This document shows positions 1-11,454 of a DNA stretch of 64,000 nucleotides, one piece after another. Source of the stretch: Actinospineispora eucalypti (lineage in GTDB: Bacteria > Actinomycetota > Actinomycetes > Mycobacteriales > Pseudonocardiaceae); NCBI GenBank assembly GCA_014208095.1, contig JACHMT010000002.1:310001-374000 (forward strand). The letters are read 5' to 3'. Below the pieces are notes generated by a model. The model had not been told where the DNA came from. It searched no databases and saw only the letters and a list, made by a program, of their open reading frames with translations. The first letter of the stretch is position 1; the number at the start of each line of letters is the position of its first letter. The position numbers and the translations under genes are program-made.

Positions 1-145
1 GTCCTGATGACCATGAAACTAGCGGACAGCAGGCGGGCCATATCTCGGCACTGCGGGCGGGGATGGACGGGGCCGGCTCGCGTTTCTGTCGGGGGTGACT
101 CGTAGCATGGATTTGGTACCCCTCGGTCGTTCGGAAGGGGCTTCT
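1..145 (+). promoter_or_regulatory. upstream region of uvrA
   Basis: No gene can be supported here; the short open frames entering from the left edge end by position 105 and resemble no family I recognise. A -10-like TAGCAT lies at 103-108, without a convincing -35. A purine-rich ribosome binding site (GGAAGGGG) at 133-140 precedes the GTG start of uvrA at 146. I saw no actinobacterial SOS box of the TCGAAC-N4-GTTCGA type, so LexA control of uvrA is not supported from this window. Confidence 0.3.
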
Positions 146-3049
146 GTGGCCGACCGACTCATCGTTCGTGGCGCGCGCGAGCACAATCTGCGCGGCGTCG
201 ACCTGGACCTGCCCAGGGACAGCCTGATCGTGTTCACCGGGCTGTCCGGATCCGGCAAGTCCAGCCTGGCCTTCGACACGATTTTCGCGGAGGGCCAGCG
301 GCGCTACGTGGAGTCGCTCTCCGCCTACGCGCGGCAGTTCCTCGGCCAGATGGACAAGCCCGACGTGGACTTCATCGAGGGCCTTTCCCCGGCGGTGTCC
401 ATCGACCAGAAGTCGACCAACCGCAACCCGCGCTCCACGGTCGGCACGATCACCGAGGTCTACGACTACCTGCGGCTGCTCTACGCCCGCGCCGGCGTGC
501 CGCACTGCCCCACCTGCGGGCACGTGATCGAGCGGCAGACGCCGCAGCAGATCGTGGACCAGGTGCTGGCCATGGCCGAGGGCAGCCGGTTCCAGGTGCT
601 GGCCCCGGTGGTGCGCACCCGCAAGGGCGAGTTCGTGGACCTGTTCTCCCAGCTGCAGGCCCAGGGCTACGCCCGGGTGCTGGTGGACGGGGCCGTTCAC
701 CAGCTGTCCGACCCGCCGAAGCTGAAGAAGCAGGAGAAGCACGACATCTCCGTGGTGGTCGACCGGCTGTCCGTGAAGGACAGCGCCAAGCAGCGGCTCA
801 CCGACTCGGTGGAGACCGCGCTGCGCCTGGCCGACGGCCTGGTGGTGCTGGACTTCGTGGACCTCGACGAGGGCGACCCCGGCCGGGAGCGGCGGTTCTC
901 CGAGCGGATGGCCTGCCCGAACGGGCACCCGGTGGCCATCGACGACCTCGAGCCCCGCACCTTCTCCTTCAACTCGCCGTACGGCGCCTGCCAGGCCTGC
1001 TCCGGGCTGGGAGTGAAGAAGGAGGTCGACCCCGAGCTGGTGGTGCCGGACGACGAGCTGAGCCTGGAGGACGGCGCGATCGCGCCGTGGGCCGGGGGCC
1101 ACTCGGCGGAGTACTTCGGCCGGCTGCTCAAGGCGCTGGCCGAGTCGATCGGGTTCCGCATGGACACCCCGTGGCGGAAGCTGCCGGCCAAGGCGCAGAA
1201 GGCGGTGCTGCACGGCACCGAGGACCAGGTGCACGTCCGCTACCTGAACCGGTACGGCCGCGAGCGCTCCTACTACGCCGCGTTCGAGGGCGTGGTGTCG
1301 TTCCTCGAACGCCGCATGGAGCAGACCGAGTCGGACGCCATGCGCGAGCGCTACGAGGGCTACATGCGGGAGGTGCCCTGCCCGGCGTGCAAGGGGGCAA
1401 GGCTGCGGCCCGAGGTGCTCGCGGTCACGCTGCGCCACCAGGAGCAGGGCGACCGGTCGATCGCCGAGGTCTGCTCGATGTCGGTGGCCGACTGCGCCCG
1501 GTTCCTCAGCGGCATGGTGCTCGACTCCCGGCAGGCGATGATCGCCGGGCGGGTGCTCAAGGAGGTACAGGCGCGGCTGGGCTTCCTGCTGGACGTGGGC
1601 CTGGACTACCTGTCCCTGGACCGGGCGGCCGGCACCCTGTCCGGCGGCGAGGCGCAGCGTATCCGGCTGGCCACCCAGATCGGGTCCGGACTGGTCGGTG
1701 TGCTGTACGTGCTGGACGAGCCGTCCATCGGCTTGCACCAGCGGGACAACCGGCGGCTGATCGAGACGCTGACCAGGCTGAAGAAGCTGGGCAACACGCT
1801 GATCGTGGTCGAGCACGACGAGGACACCATCCGGGCGGCGGATTGGTCGGTGGACATCGGCCCCGGCGCGGGTGAGCACGGCGGGCACATCGTGCACAGC
1901 GGCCCGGTGGCCGAGCTGGAGGCGCACGACACCTCGCTCACCGGCGCCTACCTCTCCGGCCGGCGGGAGATCGCCACGCCGGCCAAGCGCCGGCCCCGGG
2001 ACCCGAAGCGGAAGCTCACCATCGTGGGTGCCCGGGAGCACAATCTGCGCGGCATCGACGTGGAGATCCCGCTCGGCTGCCTGGTCGCGGTCACCGGGGT
2101 TTCCGGGTCCGGCAAGTCCACGCTGGTCAACGACATCCTGGCCACCGTCCTGGCCAACAAGCTGAACGGCGCGCGGCAGGTGCCCGGGCGGCACACCCGG
2201 ATCACCGGGCTGGACGGGCTGGACAAGCTGGTCCAGGTCGACCAGTCGCCGATCGGCCGCACGCCCCGGTCCAACCCGGCCACCTACACCGGGGTGTGGG
2301 ACCACGTGCGCAAGCTGTTCGCGGCCACCACCGAGGCCAAGGTGCGGGGCTACCAGCAGGGACGGTTCTCCTTCAACGTGAAGGGCGGCCGCTGCGAGGC
2401 GTGCTCCGGGGACGGCACGATCAAGATCGAGATGAACTTCCTCCCGGACGTGTACGTGCCGTGCGAGGTGTGCAAGGGCGCCCGGTACAACCGGGAGACC
2501 CTGGAGGTGCACTACAAGGGCAAGACGGTCTCCGACGTGCTGGACATGCCGATCGAGGAGGCGGCCGAGTTCTTCGCGCCGATCAACTCGATCGCCCGCT
2601 ACCTGCGGACCCTGAACGAGGTGGGGCTGGGCTACGTGCGGCTCGGCCAGCCCGCGCCGACCCTCTCCGGCGGGGAGGCGCAGCGGGTGAAGCTGGCCAG
2701 CGAGCTGCAGAAGCGCTCCAACGGCCGGACCGTCTACATCCTGGACGAGCCGACCACCGGCCTGCACTTCGAGGACATCCGCAAGCTGCTCGCGGTGATC
2801 AACGGCCTGGTGGAGAAGGGCAACACCGTCGTGGTCATCGAGCACAACCTGGACGTGATCAAGACGGCGGACTGGATCATCGACATGGGGCCGGAGGGTG
2901 GCTCCGGCGGTGGCACGGTGGTGGTGGAGGGCACGCCCGAGCAGGTCGCCGCCCACCCGGCCAGCTACACCGGCGAGTTCCTGGCCCGGCTGGTCACCCC
3001 CGCGACCGCGGCCGCGCCGAAGCGCGGCCGCAAGGCCACGGTGGGCTGA
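146..3049 (+). CDS. uvrA: UvrABC excinuclease subunit A
   Basis: UvrA is the damage-recognition ATPase of nucleotide excision repair; the UvrA dimer loads UvrB at distorted DNA in the cytoplasm. The 967-residue product has the family's two ABC modules: a first Walker A (GLSGSGKS, residues 32-39), a second Walker A (GVSGSGKST) near residue 655, and two ABC signatures ([18 protein letters not shown]) each followed by an LDEP Walker B. Cysteine pairs of the zinc modules are visible, including the C-terminal CEAC...CEVC finger. Length is close to the roughly 940-970 residues usual for UvrA. The GTG at 146 is chosen because it follows a strong ribosome binding site and begins the conserved N-terminus ([14 protein letters not shown]); an in-frame ATG further upstream would add 17 unconserved residues. 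The gene stands alone and converges on the next gene 16 bp away. Confidence 0.97.
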   Translation: MADRLIVRGAREHNLRGVDLDLPRDSLIVFTGLSGSGKSSLAFDTIFAEGQRRYVESLSAYARQFLGQMDKPDVDFIEGLSPAVSIDQKSTNRNPRSTVGTITEVYDYLRLLYARAGVPHCPTCGHVIERQTPQQIVDQVLAMAEGSRFQVLAPVVRTRKGEFVDLFSQLQAQGYARVLVDGAVHQLSDPPKLKKQEKHDISVVVDRLSVKDSAKQRLTDSVETALRLADGLVVLDFVDLDEGDPGRERRFSERMACPNGHPVAIDDLEPRTFSFNSPYGACQACSGLGVKKEVDPELVVPDDELSLEDGAIAPWAGGHSAEYFGRLLKALAESIGFRMDTPWRKLPAKAQKAVLHGTEDQVHVRYLNRYGRERSYYAAFEGVVSFLERRMEQTESDAMRERYEGYMREVPCPACKGARLRPEVLAVTLRHQEQGDRSIAEVCSMSVADCARFLSGMVLDSRQAMIAGRVLKEVQARLGFLLDVGLDYLSLDRAAGTLSGGEAQRIRLATQIGSGLVGVLYVLDEPSIGLHQRDNRRLIETLTRLKKLGNTLIVVEHDEDTIRAADWSVDIGPGAGEHGGHIVHSGPVAELEAHDTSLTGAYLSGRREIATPAKRRPRDPKRKLTIVGAREHNLRGIDVEIPLGCLVAVTGVSGSGKSTLVNDILATVLANKLNGARQVPGRHTRITGLDGLDKLVQVDQSPIGRTPRSNPATYTGVWDHVRKLFAATTEAKVRGYQQGRFSFNVKGGRCEACSGDGTIKIEMNFLPDVYVPCEVCKGARYNRETLEVHYKGKTVSDVLDMPIEEAAEFFAPINSIARYLRTLNEVGLGYVRLGQPAPTLSGGEAQRVKLASELQKRSNGRTVYILDEPTTGLHFEDIRKLLAVINGLVEKGNTVVVIEHNLDVIKTADWIIDMGPEGGSGGGTVVVEGTPEQVAAHPASYTGEFLARLVTPATAAAPKRGRKATVG

Positions 3050-3065
3050 TCAAGGCGTAGCCCGG

Positions 3066-3890
3066 TCAGATGGTGAAGGACAGGTTCAGCGCGATGCGCC
3101 GGCCCAGATCGGTGTCGCCGGACAGTTGCACCTCGGAGAGGTGCTCCGCCGGGTCCACCCGGCCACCGGTGAGCCTGGTAAACAGGTTGGACGTCATGGC
3201 CACCGTCGCGGTGGCCGGCCGGGACAGCTGATCGACCGCCTTGGCCCGGCCGTCCACCTCGACGTGGAAGTCCCGGTGCACCGGGCCGGTCAGCCGCAGG
3301 GTGACCGCGCTGCCGTCCGGTGCGCCGGCCCGTTTGCCGATCAGGAAACCGACCGCGCCGGCCACCTCGTCCAGCGCCATCTCCGCGCACGGCCCGCCGT
3401 CGTGCCCCGGCCGGTCCAGGGTGGCCCGGATGTCCTGTTCGTGCAGCCAGCAGTCGAACAGCCGGATGCGCATGAACCGGGCGTAGGTGTCCTCCCCGGC
3501 CGGTGTCCAGGCCGTGCGGAAGAAGTCCTCGTCGGACATCCCGCGCAGCACGCCGAGCCGGTGGTCGGTGATGCCGACGAACCGGTCCAGCACCCGGCCC
3601 GGTTCCTCCGGGCGGATGGAGAGCACCCAGCGCTCGTTCATCGCGGCGATCTGGTTGCGCACGTGCGGCAGGCCCATCGGGTCCTCGGCCGGCTCGGGCG
3701 GCGTCTGGCCGTCCAGCCACGACTCGGTGCCGATCATGTGAGCCACCACGTCCTGCACCGACCAGCCGGGCAGGACGCTCGGCGCTCGCCAGTCCGCGTC
3801 GGCCAACTCACCCAACAGCGCGGCCAGTGAGGCCCACTCCTCGCCGAGGTTGTCGACCACGGTCCGCCGGTCGATCGCCGGTGCGGTCAT
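3066..3890 (-). CDS. mycothiol-dependent maleylpyruvate isomerase family protein
   Basis: A 274-residue protein of the DinB-like four-helix family that includes mycothiol-dependent maleylpyruvate isomerase (TIGR03083-type). The N-terminal half shows the typical [13 protein letters not shown] segment and the first candidate metal ligand, His51; a second helix carries Asp146 and His150 ([12 protein letters not shown]), matching the His-acidic-His pattern of the family with Asp in place of Glu. The rest is an SCP2-like C-terminal domain. The ATG at 3890 overlaps the stop of the upstream DsbA-like gene by 4 bp (ATGA), indicating translational coupling in a tetR-dsbA-isomerase operon. Such proteins use mycothiol as cofactor for isomerisation or thiol transfer. 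The substrate is not evident: the gentisate genes of this window lie 50 kb away, so a maleylpyruvate role is possible but not shown. A longer open frame upstream exists but has no coupling or ribosome binding site. Confidence 0.8.
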   Translation of the reverse strand: MTAPAIDRRTVVDNLGEEWASLAALLGELADADWRAPSVLPGWSVQDVVAHMIGTESWLDGQTPPEPAEDPMGLPHVRNQIAAMNERWVLSIRPEEPGRVLDRFVGITDHRLGVLRGMSDEDFFRTAWTPAGEDTYARFMRIRLFDCWLHEQDIRATLDRPGHDGGPCAEMALDEVAGAVGFLIGKRAGAPDGSAVTLRLTGPVHRDFHVEVDGRAKAVDQLSRPATATVAMTSNLFTRLTGGRVDPAEHLSEVQLSGDTDLGRRIALNLSFTI

Positions 3891-4609
3891 GCCCTTGCCT
3901 CCTCGACGGTGGGGAACTCGACGAGCTCGCCCCGGTTGATGCTGACCCAGTCCCGGCCGCTCAGGTAGGGCCGCAGGCGATCGGCGATCACCGCCTCGTC
4001 GGCCGGTGACTTGGGCCGCTGGAGTTCGTAGACGTGCGGGAACTCCAGCATTCCGAGGACGGTCCGCCACAGCCGCTCGGCGGCCGCCCCGGTCGGCGGG
4101 TCCACCAGCACCGGGCCGAACAGGCACTGGTCGGCGGGTAGCCCCGGTGCGCTCACGAACAGCGTGGGCACGCCGAAGCCGCCGCGCCCGACCACCTTGG
4201 CGTGCTCGGCGCGGATCTCGTCGTGCGTGGACGGGTCGGCCAGCGCCTCGTCCAGCAGGGAGGGCTCGACGCCGATCTCGGTGAGCAGCCGGCGCGCCAC
4301 CTCCGGGTCGTGTGGCTTGCCGCCCCGCTCGTGCAGGGTGGAGCCGGTGAGCCGGTACCAGGCGTCCAGCAACGCCATGTCCCGGCGGCGCAGCAGCACG
4401 CCGATGCGCATCAGCGACCAGCCGTAGGACCAGGGCCGCTCCCAGGGGTGCTTCTTGCCCTCGGCGCGGTTCACCTCCTCCAGGCTGAAGAACCGCCAGC
4501 GCACGGTGAGGTCCACCCGCTCGCGGACCTCACGCAGCCACCGCGAGGTGTGGTACGCGAACGGACACATCGGGTCGAAATGGAAGTCGACAACGGTCGG
4601 ATCGGTCAT
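3887..4609 (-). CDS. DsbA-family thioredoxin-fold protein (mycothiol nitroreductase-like)
   Basis: A 240-residue cytoplasmic DsbA-fold protein with no signal peptide. The N-terminal strand and active-site helix read [18 protein letters not shown]; the helical insert follows, and the cis-proline loop is GVPTLFV near residue 150. This resembles the actinobacterial mycothiol-dependent reductase group typified by Rv2466c, which has a CPWC centre. Here the centre is Cys15-Pro-Phe-Ala18, so only one catalytic cysteine remains, as expected for a monothiol, mycothiol-conjugating or glutathione-transferase-like mechanism rather than dithiol exchange (inference). The gene is 11 bp downstream of the tetR gene and overlaps the isomerase-like gene by 4 bp, so all three are probably co-transcribed. 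The start at 4609 is an ATG preceded by an AAAGGAGC ribosome binding site that lies in the 11-bp gap. Confidence 0.78.
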   Translation of the reverse strand: MTDPTVVDFHFDPMCPFAYHTSRWLREVRERVDLTVRWRFFSLEEVNRAEGKKHPWERPWSYGWSLMRIGVLLRRRDMALLDAWYRLTGSTLHERGGKPHDPEVARRLLTEIGVEPSLLDEALADPSTHDEIRAEHAKVVGRGGFGVPTLFVSAPGLPADQCLFGPVLVDPPTGAAAERLWRTVLGMLEFPHVYELQRPKSPADEAVIADRLRPYLSGRDWVSINRGELVEFPTVEEARA

Positions 4610-4620
4610 CCACGGCTCCT

Positions 4621-5226
4621 TTACCGGGTGATCAGGAAGCTGTCGATCACGGTGCCGAGGTCGTCCCGGATGCTCCGGGCGCTGTCCCCGCGCACCTTGG
4701 CCAGCAGGATCAGGCCCTGGATCTGGGCGAGCAGTGCGCGCGCCACCCGGTCGGGGTCCAGGCCGGGGCGCAGCGCGCCGTCGGCCGCCACCTCCCGGCA
4801 GATCTGGGCCAGCCGGGCCTCCCAGCCGGCGAGGGCGTCGGCCACATGCGCGCGCACCTCGTCGTCGGTGGTGGCCAGCTCGGCCGCCAGGTTGCCGAAC
4901 GGGCAGCCGACGATCCGGCCGAACTTGCCCTCGAACGCCGACTGGATGGTGAACACGGCGTCGGCGGCGGCGCGCAGCCGGTCGGCCCCGGGGTCCCGCT
5001 GGGCCTCGGCCATCCGCCGGTGGAACTCGCCGGCGTGCAGGTCCACGACCGCCTTGGCCAGCTCCACCTTGGACGGGAAGTAGTGGTAGAAGCTGCCCCG
5101 GCGCACGTCGGCCGCCTCACACAGGTCGGCCACCCCGACGCCGGCGTAGCTGCGCGCGAGGAACAGCCGCGCCGCGCTGCGCACGATGCGCTCGCGGGTG
5201 TCCACGGGTCGGGGCATGCCCGGCAC
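4621..5226 (-). CDS. TetR family transcriptional regulator
   Basis: A 201-residue repressor. The N-terminal TetR helix-turn-helix is clear ([13 protein letters not shown], then [30 protein letters not shown], residues about 10-58), followed by an all-helical ligand-binding domain. The start is either GTG at 5226 or ATG at 5217; the proteins differ by three residues. A perfect 7-bp inverted repeat at 5239-5254 sits immediately upstream, in the position expected for autoregulation. The gene heads the operon with the DsbA-like and maleylpyruvate-isomerase-like genes, so it probably derepresses them in response to an electrophile or other small ligand (inference). Confidence 0.88.
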   Translation of the reverse strand: MPGMPRPVDTRERIVRSAARLFLARSYAGVGVADLCEAADVRRGSFYHYFPSKVELAKAVVDLHAGEFHRRMAEAQRDPGADRLRAAADAVFTIQSAFEGKFGRIVGCPFGNLAAELATTDDEVRAHVADALAGWEARLAQICREVAADGALRPGLDPDRVARALLAQIQGLILLAKVRGDSARSIRDDLGTVIDSFLITR

Positions 5227-5238
5227 GCTATCGACTAG

Positions 5239-5254
5239 TTGACCGGTCGGTCAA
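5239..5254. promoter_or_regulatory. palindromic operator of the adjacent TetR regulator
   Basis: TTGACCG-GT-CGGTCAA is a perfect 7-bp inverted repeat with a 2-bp centre, 12 bp upstream of the tetR start. Its size, symmetry and position are typical of TetR-family autorepressor sites. It could also affect the rightward promoter of the infC leader, since the TATGAT at 5296 lies only 40 bp away, but that is speculation. Confidence 0.7.
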
Positions 5255-5292
5255 GGGTGGGCGTGGCGCGGTGCGGTTGTGTGGACCGGCAC

Positions 5293-5608
5293 TGCTATGA
5301 TGGCCGCACGACCAGTTCGTCGCGCTTGCGTGGCGGGCGGCAAGAGGAGCCCCGCTCCCACCCAGTATCGCTGAGATTTCTGGGTCCGGTCCTACCGTCG
5401 GTGACGGCGGTGGTGGTGCGAACGTCCGATATCTGGGCGTTCGCCGGCCGGTCGATGCGGGCCTCGACGCCACGATATCCGGGTGGCGGCGGGGCCTTTG
5501 TCGTGGATCGGGAATCCAGGGGCGTTCGGCGACGTTGCCCAGCGTGATCGTGGCTGGTGCTCGTCGGCGAGTGCCCCGCGAGGAACCCGATCCACAAGAG
5601 GAGAACCC
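5293..5608 (+). promoter_or_regulatory. promoter and long 5' leader of the infC-rpmI-rplT operon
   Basis: The 370 bp between tetR and infC holds no convincing gene. An extended -10 (TG-C-TATGAT, 5293-5301) would start a leader of about 300 nt. It contains a short GGAGC-CCC-GCTCC hairpin (5346-5358), an ACCCAG/CTGGGT pair (about 5361-5382) and other GC-rich pairings before infC. In E. coli and Bacillus the same operon is autoregulated through its leader (IF3 at the start codon; L20 or attenuation in the leader). A similar role here is an inference from position, length and structure; I cannot assign it to a described RNA family by eye. Confidence 0.45.
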
Positions 5609-6163
5609 ATCAGCACAGAAACGCGCATCAACGACCGCATCCGGGTGCCCGAGGTACGTTTAGTCGGGCCGAACGGTGAGCAGGTCGGCATCGTGCGCAT
5701 TGAAGACGCCCTCCGCCTTGCGCGGGAGGCCGACCTCGACCTGGTCGAGGTCGCCGCCCAGGCGCGTCCGCCGGTCTGCAAGCTCATGGACTACGGCAAG
5801 TTCAAGTACGAGAGCGCGCAGAAGGCCCGCGAGTCGCGTCGCAACCAGCAGCTGACCGTGATCAAGGAGCAGAAGCTCCGCCCGAAGATCGACACCCATG
5901 ACTACGAGACCAAGAAGGGCCACGTGCGGCGCTTCCTCGAGCATGGGAACAAGGTCAAGGTGACGATCATGTTCCGCGGCCGGGAGCAGTCCCGCCCGGA
6001 GCTGGGCTTCCGGCTGTTGCAGCGACTGGCGGAGGACATCAGCGATCTCGGCGTGGTCGAGGCCGCTCCGAAGCAGGACGGCCGGAACATGACGATGGTG
6101 ATCGCGCCGCACAAGAACAAGGCGAAGCCAGTAAAGCCCGCCGCGGCGACCAGCGACTCCTAG
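5609..6163 (+). CDS. infC: translation initiation factor IF-3 (ATC start)
   Basis: IF-3 binds the 30S subunit, checks start codon-anticodon pairing and prevents premature 50S joining. The 184-residue protein is complete: N-domain ([21 protein letters not shown]...), the linker with [13 protein letters not shown], and the C-domain ending in [13 protein letters not shown]. There is no ATG, GTG or TTG at the conserved beginning; the reading frame reaches it through ATC at 5609, 4 nt after the ribosome binding site AGAGGAGA (5597-5604), giving the N-terminus (I/M)[12 protein letters not shown] as in mycobacterial IF-3. IF-3 discriminates against such codons, and a rare start on its own mRNA is the known basis of its autoregulation in E. 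coli, where the codon is ATT. Upstream in-frame codons could extend the frame to 5483 but encode unconserved sequence. First gene of the infC-rpmI-rplT operon. Confidence 0.95.
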   Translation: MSTETRINDRIRVPEVRLVGPNGEQVGIVRIEDALRLAREADLDLVEVAAQARPPVCKLMDYGKFKYESAQKARESRRNQQLTVIKEQKLRPKIDTHDYETKKGHVRRFLEHGNKVKVTIMFRGREQSRPELGFRLLQRLAEDISDLGVVEAAPKQDGRNMTMVIAPHKNKAKPVKPAAATSDS

Positions 6164-6234
6164 CCGCCCCGATCGGCGCCGGCGCAAGCCCGGCGCGCCC
6201 AGCGTCACCGAAGTAGAACAGCGAGGAATTCGTC

Positions 6235-6429
6235 ATGCCCAAGAACAAGACGCACAGCGGGATTTCGAAGCGGGTCAAGGTCACCGGCAGCGGCAAGCTG
6301 CGGCGGCAGAAGGCCGGCCTGCGGCACCTGCTCGAGCGCAAGTCCAGCGTGCAGACCCGCCGGCTTTCCGGCACCACCGAGGTCGCGCCCGCTGACGCCA
6401 AGCGGGTCCGCAAGCTGCTCGGCGGCTGA
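6235..6429 (+). CDS. rpmI: 50S ribosomal protein L35
   Basis: A 64-residue, highly basic protein with the L35 signature [21 protein letters not shown] and a C-terminal KRVRKLL. It is a late-assembling protein of the large ribosomal subunit. The ATG at 6235 follows a GAGGAA ribosome binding site at 6223-6228. Its place between infC and rplT is the almost universal bacterial order, and the 71-bp gap to infC and 70-bp gap to rplT contain no obvious terminator, so the three are probably one transcript. Confidence 0.97.
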   Translation: MPKNKTHSGISKRVKVTGSGKLRRQKAGLRHLLERKSSVQTRRLSGTTEVAPADAKRVRKLLGG

Positions 6430-6499
6430 ATCCGAGCCGAGGTAACCCAACCCCGACCCGGCGGCCAGCCCGCCCAGATGACCGAATGAGGATGAACCA

Positions 6500-6886
6500 G
6501 TGGCACGCGTGAAGCGGGCGGTCAACGCCCAGAAGAAGCGGCGGGCGACGCTCGAACTGGCCAGCGGGTACCGCGGCCAGCGTTCCCGGCTGTACCGCAA
6601 GGCCAAGGAGCAGGTGCTCCACTCGCTGAACTACGCCTACCGTGACCGGCGCGCGCGCAAGGGGGACTTCCGCCAGCTGTGGATTACCCGGATCAACGCC
6701 GCCGCCCGCGCGAACGGCATCACCTACAACCGCTTCATCCAGGGCCTGCGCCTGGCCGAGGTGGAGGTTGACCGCAAGATCCTGGCCGAGCTCGCGGTCA
6801 ACGACCCGGCCGCCTTCGCCGCGCTGGTCGAGGTGGCCAAGGCCAACGTGCCGGCGAGCAAGGACAAGGACGACTCCGCGGCCTGA
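6500..6886 (+). CDS. rplT: 50S ribosomal protein L20
   Basis: A 128-residue basic protein with the L20 pattern ([15 protein letters not shown], then [17 protein letters not shown] and [24 protein letters not shown]). L20 binds 23S rRNA and is needed early in 50S assembly; in other bacteria it also represses its own operon. The start is GTG at 6500 with GAGGAT just upstream. The C-terminal tail (about residues 115-128, [10 protein letters not shown]) is longer and more acidic than in the shortest homologues, as is common in actinobacteria. Confidence 0.97.
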   Translation: MARVKRAVNAQKKRRATLELASGYRGQRSRLYRKAKEQVLHSLNYAYRDRRARKGDFRQLWITRINAAARANGITYNRFIQGLRLAEVEVDRKILAELAVNDPAAFAALVEVAKANVPASKDKDDSAA

Positions 6887-6932
6887 CCGGCCGACCGGAG
6901 CGAATCGGATAGCGGAGCGGACGCGGCCGGCC

Positions 6933-8926
<1,994 letters not shown>

Positions 8927-8967
8927 CACTTACTCCCCGGTTCGGGGCACTGGCAAGGAGCGTTGAC

Positions 8968-11445
8968 GTGCGGGTTTCGGTCTCATGGCTGGCCGACCAG
9001 GTCGAGCTGCCGAGCGGCATCACGGCCGAGCAGATCGGTGAGGCGTTCGTCCGGGTGGGCCTGGAGGTTGAGGAGATCCACCATCCGCCGGTGGTGAGCG
9101 GGCCGCTGCGGCTGGGCCGGGTGCTGTCGTTCGAGGAGCTGCCGGACCTGAAGAAGCCGATTCGGTACTGCCAGGTCGAGGTGGGCGAGATCGCGCCCAG
9201 GGGCATCATCTGCGGCGCCACCAACTTCGCCGAGGGCGACCTGGTGGTCGTCGCGCTGCCCGGCACCGTGCTGCCCGGCGACTTCGCCATCACCGCCCGC
9301 AAGACCTACGGCCACGTTTCGGACGGCATGATCTGCTCGCTCAAGGAGCTGGAGCTGGGCAGCGACCACACCGGGATCCTGGTGCTGCCGCCGGAGACCG
9401 GGGAGCCGGGCCAGGACGCGCGCGAGGCGCTGGGCCTGGACGACCCGATCATCGAGCTGAACATCACCCCGGACCGGGGCTACTGCTTCTCGGTGCGGGG
9501 CCTGGCCCGCGAGCTGGCCTGCTCGCTGGACACGCACTTCCGGGACCCGGCGCGGATCGAGGTGCCGGAGGCCGAGGGCGAGGCCTGGCCGGTGCGGCTG
9601 GACGACCCGGCCGGCTGCCGCCGGTTCGTGGCCCGGCGGGTCACCGGGGTGAACCCGAAGGCGCCCAGCCCGTGGTGGATGCGCCGCCGGCTGCTCGCCG
9701 CCGGGGTGCGGCCGATCTCGCTGGCCGTGGACGTGACCAACTACGTGATGATGGAGCTGGGCCAGCCGTTGCACGCCTACGACACGGCGACCCTCACCGA
9801 CGACATCGTCGTGCGCCGGGCCAAGGCGTCGGGGGAGAAGCTCACCACGCTGGACGACGCCGCCCGGGAGCTGGACCCGGACGACCTGCTGATCACCGAC
9901 GGCAGTGGCCCGATCGGCCTGGCCGGGGTGATGGGCGGGGCCAGCACGGAGATCTCCGACAACACCGACGACGTGCTGCTGGAGGCGGCCAACTTCGAGC
10001 CCGCCGTGATCGCCCGGGGGGCACGCCGGCACAAGCTGCCCAGCGAGGCGTCCCGGCGGTTCGAGCGGGCGGTCGACCCGGAGCTGCCCCCGGTGGCCGC
10101 CGAGCGGGCGGCCAGCCTGCTGGTGCGCTACGGCGGCGGCGCGATCTCGGCCGGCCGGACCGACGCCGGCCAGGCGCCCGCGCCGGCGCCGGTGGTGATG
10201 CCGCTGGAGCTGCCGGACCAGGTTGCCGGCGTGCGCTACGAGCGCGGCGTGACGGCACGGCGGCTGGGTCAGATCGGCTGCGCGGTCGAGCTGCGGTCCT
10301 CCGCCGGAAACGCCGAGATCGTGGCCACGCCGCCGAGCTGGCGGCCCGACCTGCTGGCGCCGGCCGACCTGGTCGAGGAGGTGCTGCGACTGGAGGGCCT
10401 GGAGCAGATCCCCTCGGTCCTGCCGCTGGCCCCGCCCGGGCGCGGGCTGACCCTGGCCCAGCGGCGGCGGCGCAATGTGTCCCGCACGCTGGCCGAGGCC
10501 GGGTACGTCGAGGTGATTCCGTTCCCGTTCCTCTCCGGCGCGGTGTTCGACGCGTTCGGCTGTGCGGAGGACGACGCCCGCCGGCGCACGCTGCGGCTGC
10601 TCAACCCGCTGGACGCGGAGCGCGGCGAGCTGGCCACCACGCTGCTGCCCGGGTTGCTCGAGGCGCTGACCCGCAACGTGTCCCGGGGCCTCACCGACAC
10701 CGCGCTGTTCCACATCGGCCAGGTGGTGCTGCCGCAGGCCGAGCCGAAGCCGGTGCCGTCGGTGCCGGTGCACACCCGGCCCACCGACGAGCAGATCCGC
10801 GGCCTGCTGGCCGCCCTGCCGGCGCAGCCGCTGCACGTCGCCGTGGCGCTCACCGGGATGCGCGAGCGGCCCGGCTGGTGGGGGCCGGGGCGCCCGGCCA
10901 CCTGGGCGGACGCGGTGGAGGCCGCCCGGCTGGTGGCCGAGGCGGCGGGCGTCGAGCTGACCGTGGCCGCCGCCGAGCTGGCTCCCTGGCACCCCGGCCG
11001 GTGCGCCGCGCTGCGGGTGAACGAGTGGCCGGTCGGCTACGCCGGCGAGCTGCACCCGAAGGTCACCGAGGCGCTGGGCCTGCCCGCCCGCACCTGCGCC
11101 ATGGAGCTGGCGCTGGACGCCCTGCCGCTGACCGAGCCGCGCCCGGCGCCGAGCGTCTCGCCCTTCCCTCCGGTGCTGCTGGACGTGGCGCTGGTCGTGG
11201 ACGCCGCGCAGCCCTCGGCCAAGGTGGCCGAGGCGCTGCGCGAGGGGGCCGGCGAGCTGCTCGAGCACCTGCGCCTGTTCGACGTGTACACCGGCGACCA
11301 GGTGGGCGAGGGCAAGCGTTCGCTGGCCTTCACCATGCGGATGCGCGCGCCGGACCGCACCCTCACCCGCGAGGAGGCCACCGCCGCCCGCGACGCCGCC
11401 GTAGCGGTCGCCGCCGAGCGATGCGGGGCCACCGTCCGGGCCTAG
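8968..11445 (+). CDS. pheT: phenylalanyl-tRNA synthetase beta subunit
   Basis: The 825-residue beta subunit provides tRNA recognition and editing for PheRS. In order: N-terminal region, an OB-fold tRNA-binding domain (about residues 40-150), the B3/B4 editing module (about 210-390; DVTNYVMMELGQPLHAYD), the B5 DNA-binding-like domain (about 400-480), a catalytic-like core, and a C-terminal ferredoxin-fold anticodon-binding domain (about 730-825, ending MRMRAPDRTLTREEATAARDAAV). Length matches actinobacterial homologues. The start is GTG at 8968 after AAGGAGC. It ends the translation operon; the next gene converges on it 9 bp away. Confidence 0.96.
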   Translation: MRVSVSWLADQVELPSGITAEQIGEAFVRVGLEVEEIHHPPVVSGPLRLGRVLSFEELPDLKKPIRYCQVEVGEIAPRGIICGATNFAEGDLVVVALPGTVLPGDFAITARKTYGHVSDGMICSLKELELGSDHTGILVLPPETGEPGQDAREALGLDDPIIELNITPDRGYCFSVRGLARELACSLDTHFRDPARIEVPEAEGEAWPVRLDDPAGCRRFVARRVTGVNPKAPSPWWMRRRLLAAGVRPISLAVDVTNYVMMELGQPLHAYDTATLTDDIVVRRAKASGEKLTTLDDAARELDPDDLLITDGSGPIGLAGVMGGASTEISDNTDDVLLEAANFEPAVIARGARRHKLPSEASRRFERAVDPELPPVAAERAASLLVRYGGGAISAGRTDAGQAPAPAPVVMPLELPDQVAGVRYERGVTARRLGQIGCAVELRSSAGNAEIVATPPSWRPDLLAPADLVEEVLRLEGLEQIPSVLPLAPPGRGLTLAQRRRRNVSRTLAEAGYVEVIPFPFLSGAVFDAFGCAEDDARRRTLRLLNPLDAERGELATTLLPGLLEALTRNVSRGLTDTALFHIGQVVLPQAEPKPVPSVPVHTRPTDEQIRGLLAALPAQPLHVAVALTGMRERPGWWGPGRPATWADAVEAARLVAEAAGVELTVAAAELAPWHPGRCAALRVNEWPVGYAGELHPKVTEALGLPARTCAMELALDALPLTEPRPAPSVSPFPPVLLDVALVVDAAQPSAKVAEALREGAGELLEHLRLFDVYTGDQVGEGKRSLAFTMRMRAPDRTLTREEATAARDAAVAVAAERCGATVRA

Positions 11446-11454
11446 TGTCCTGAG

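Noticed and set aside
8983..11268. Long minus-strand open frame opposite pheT
   Set aside because: pheT is certain; the antisense translation has no domain and the amino-acid make-up of a frame shadow.
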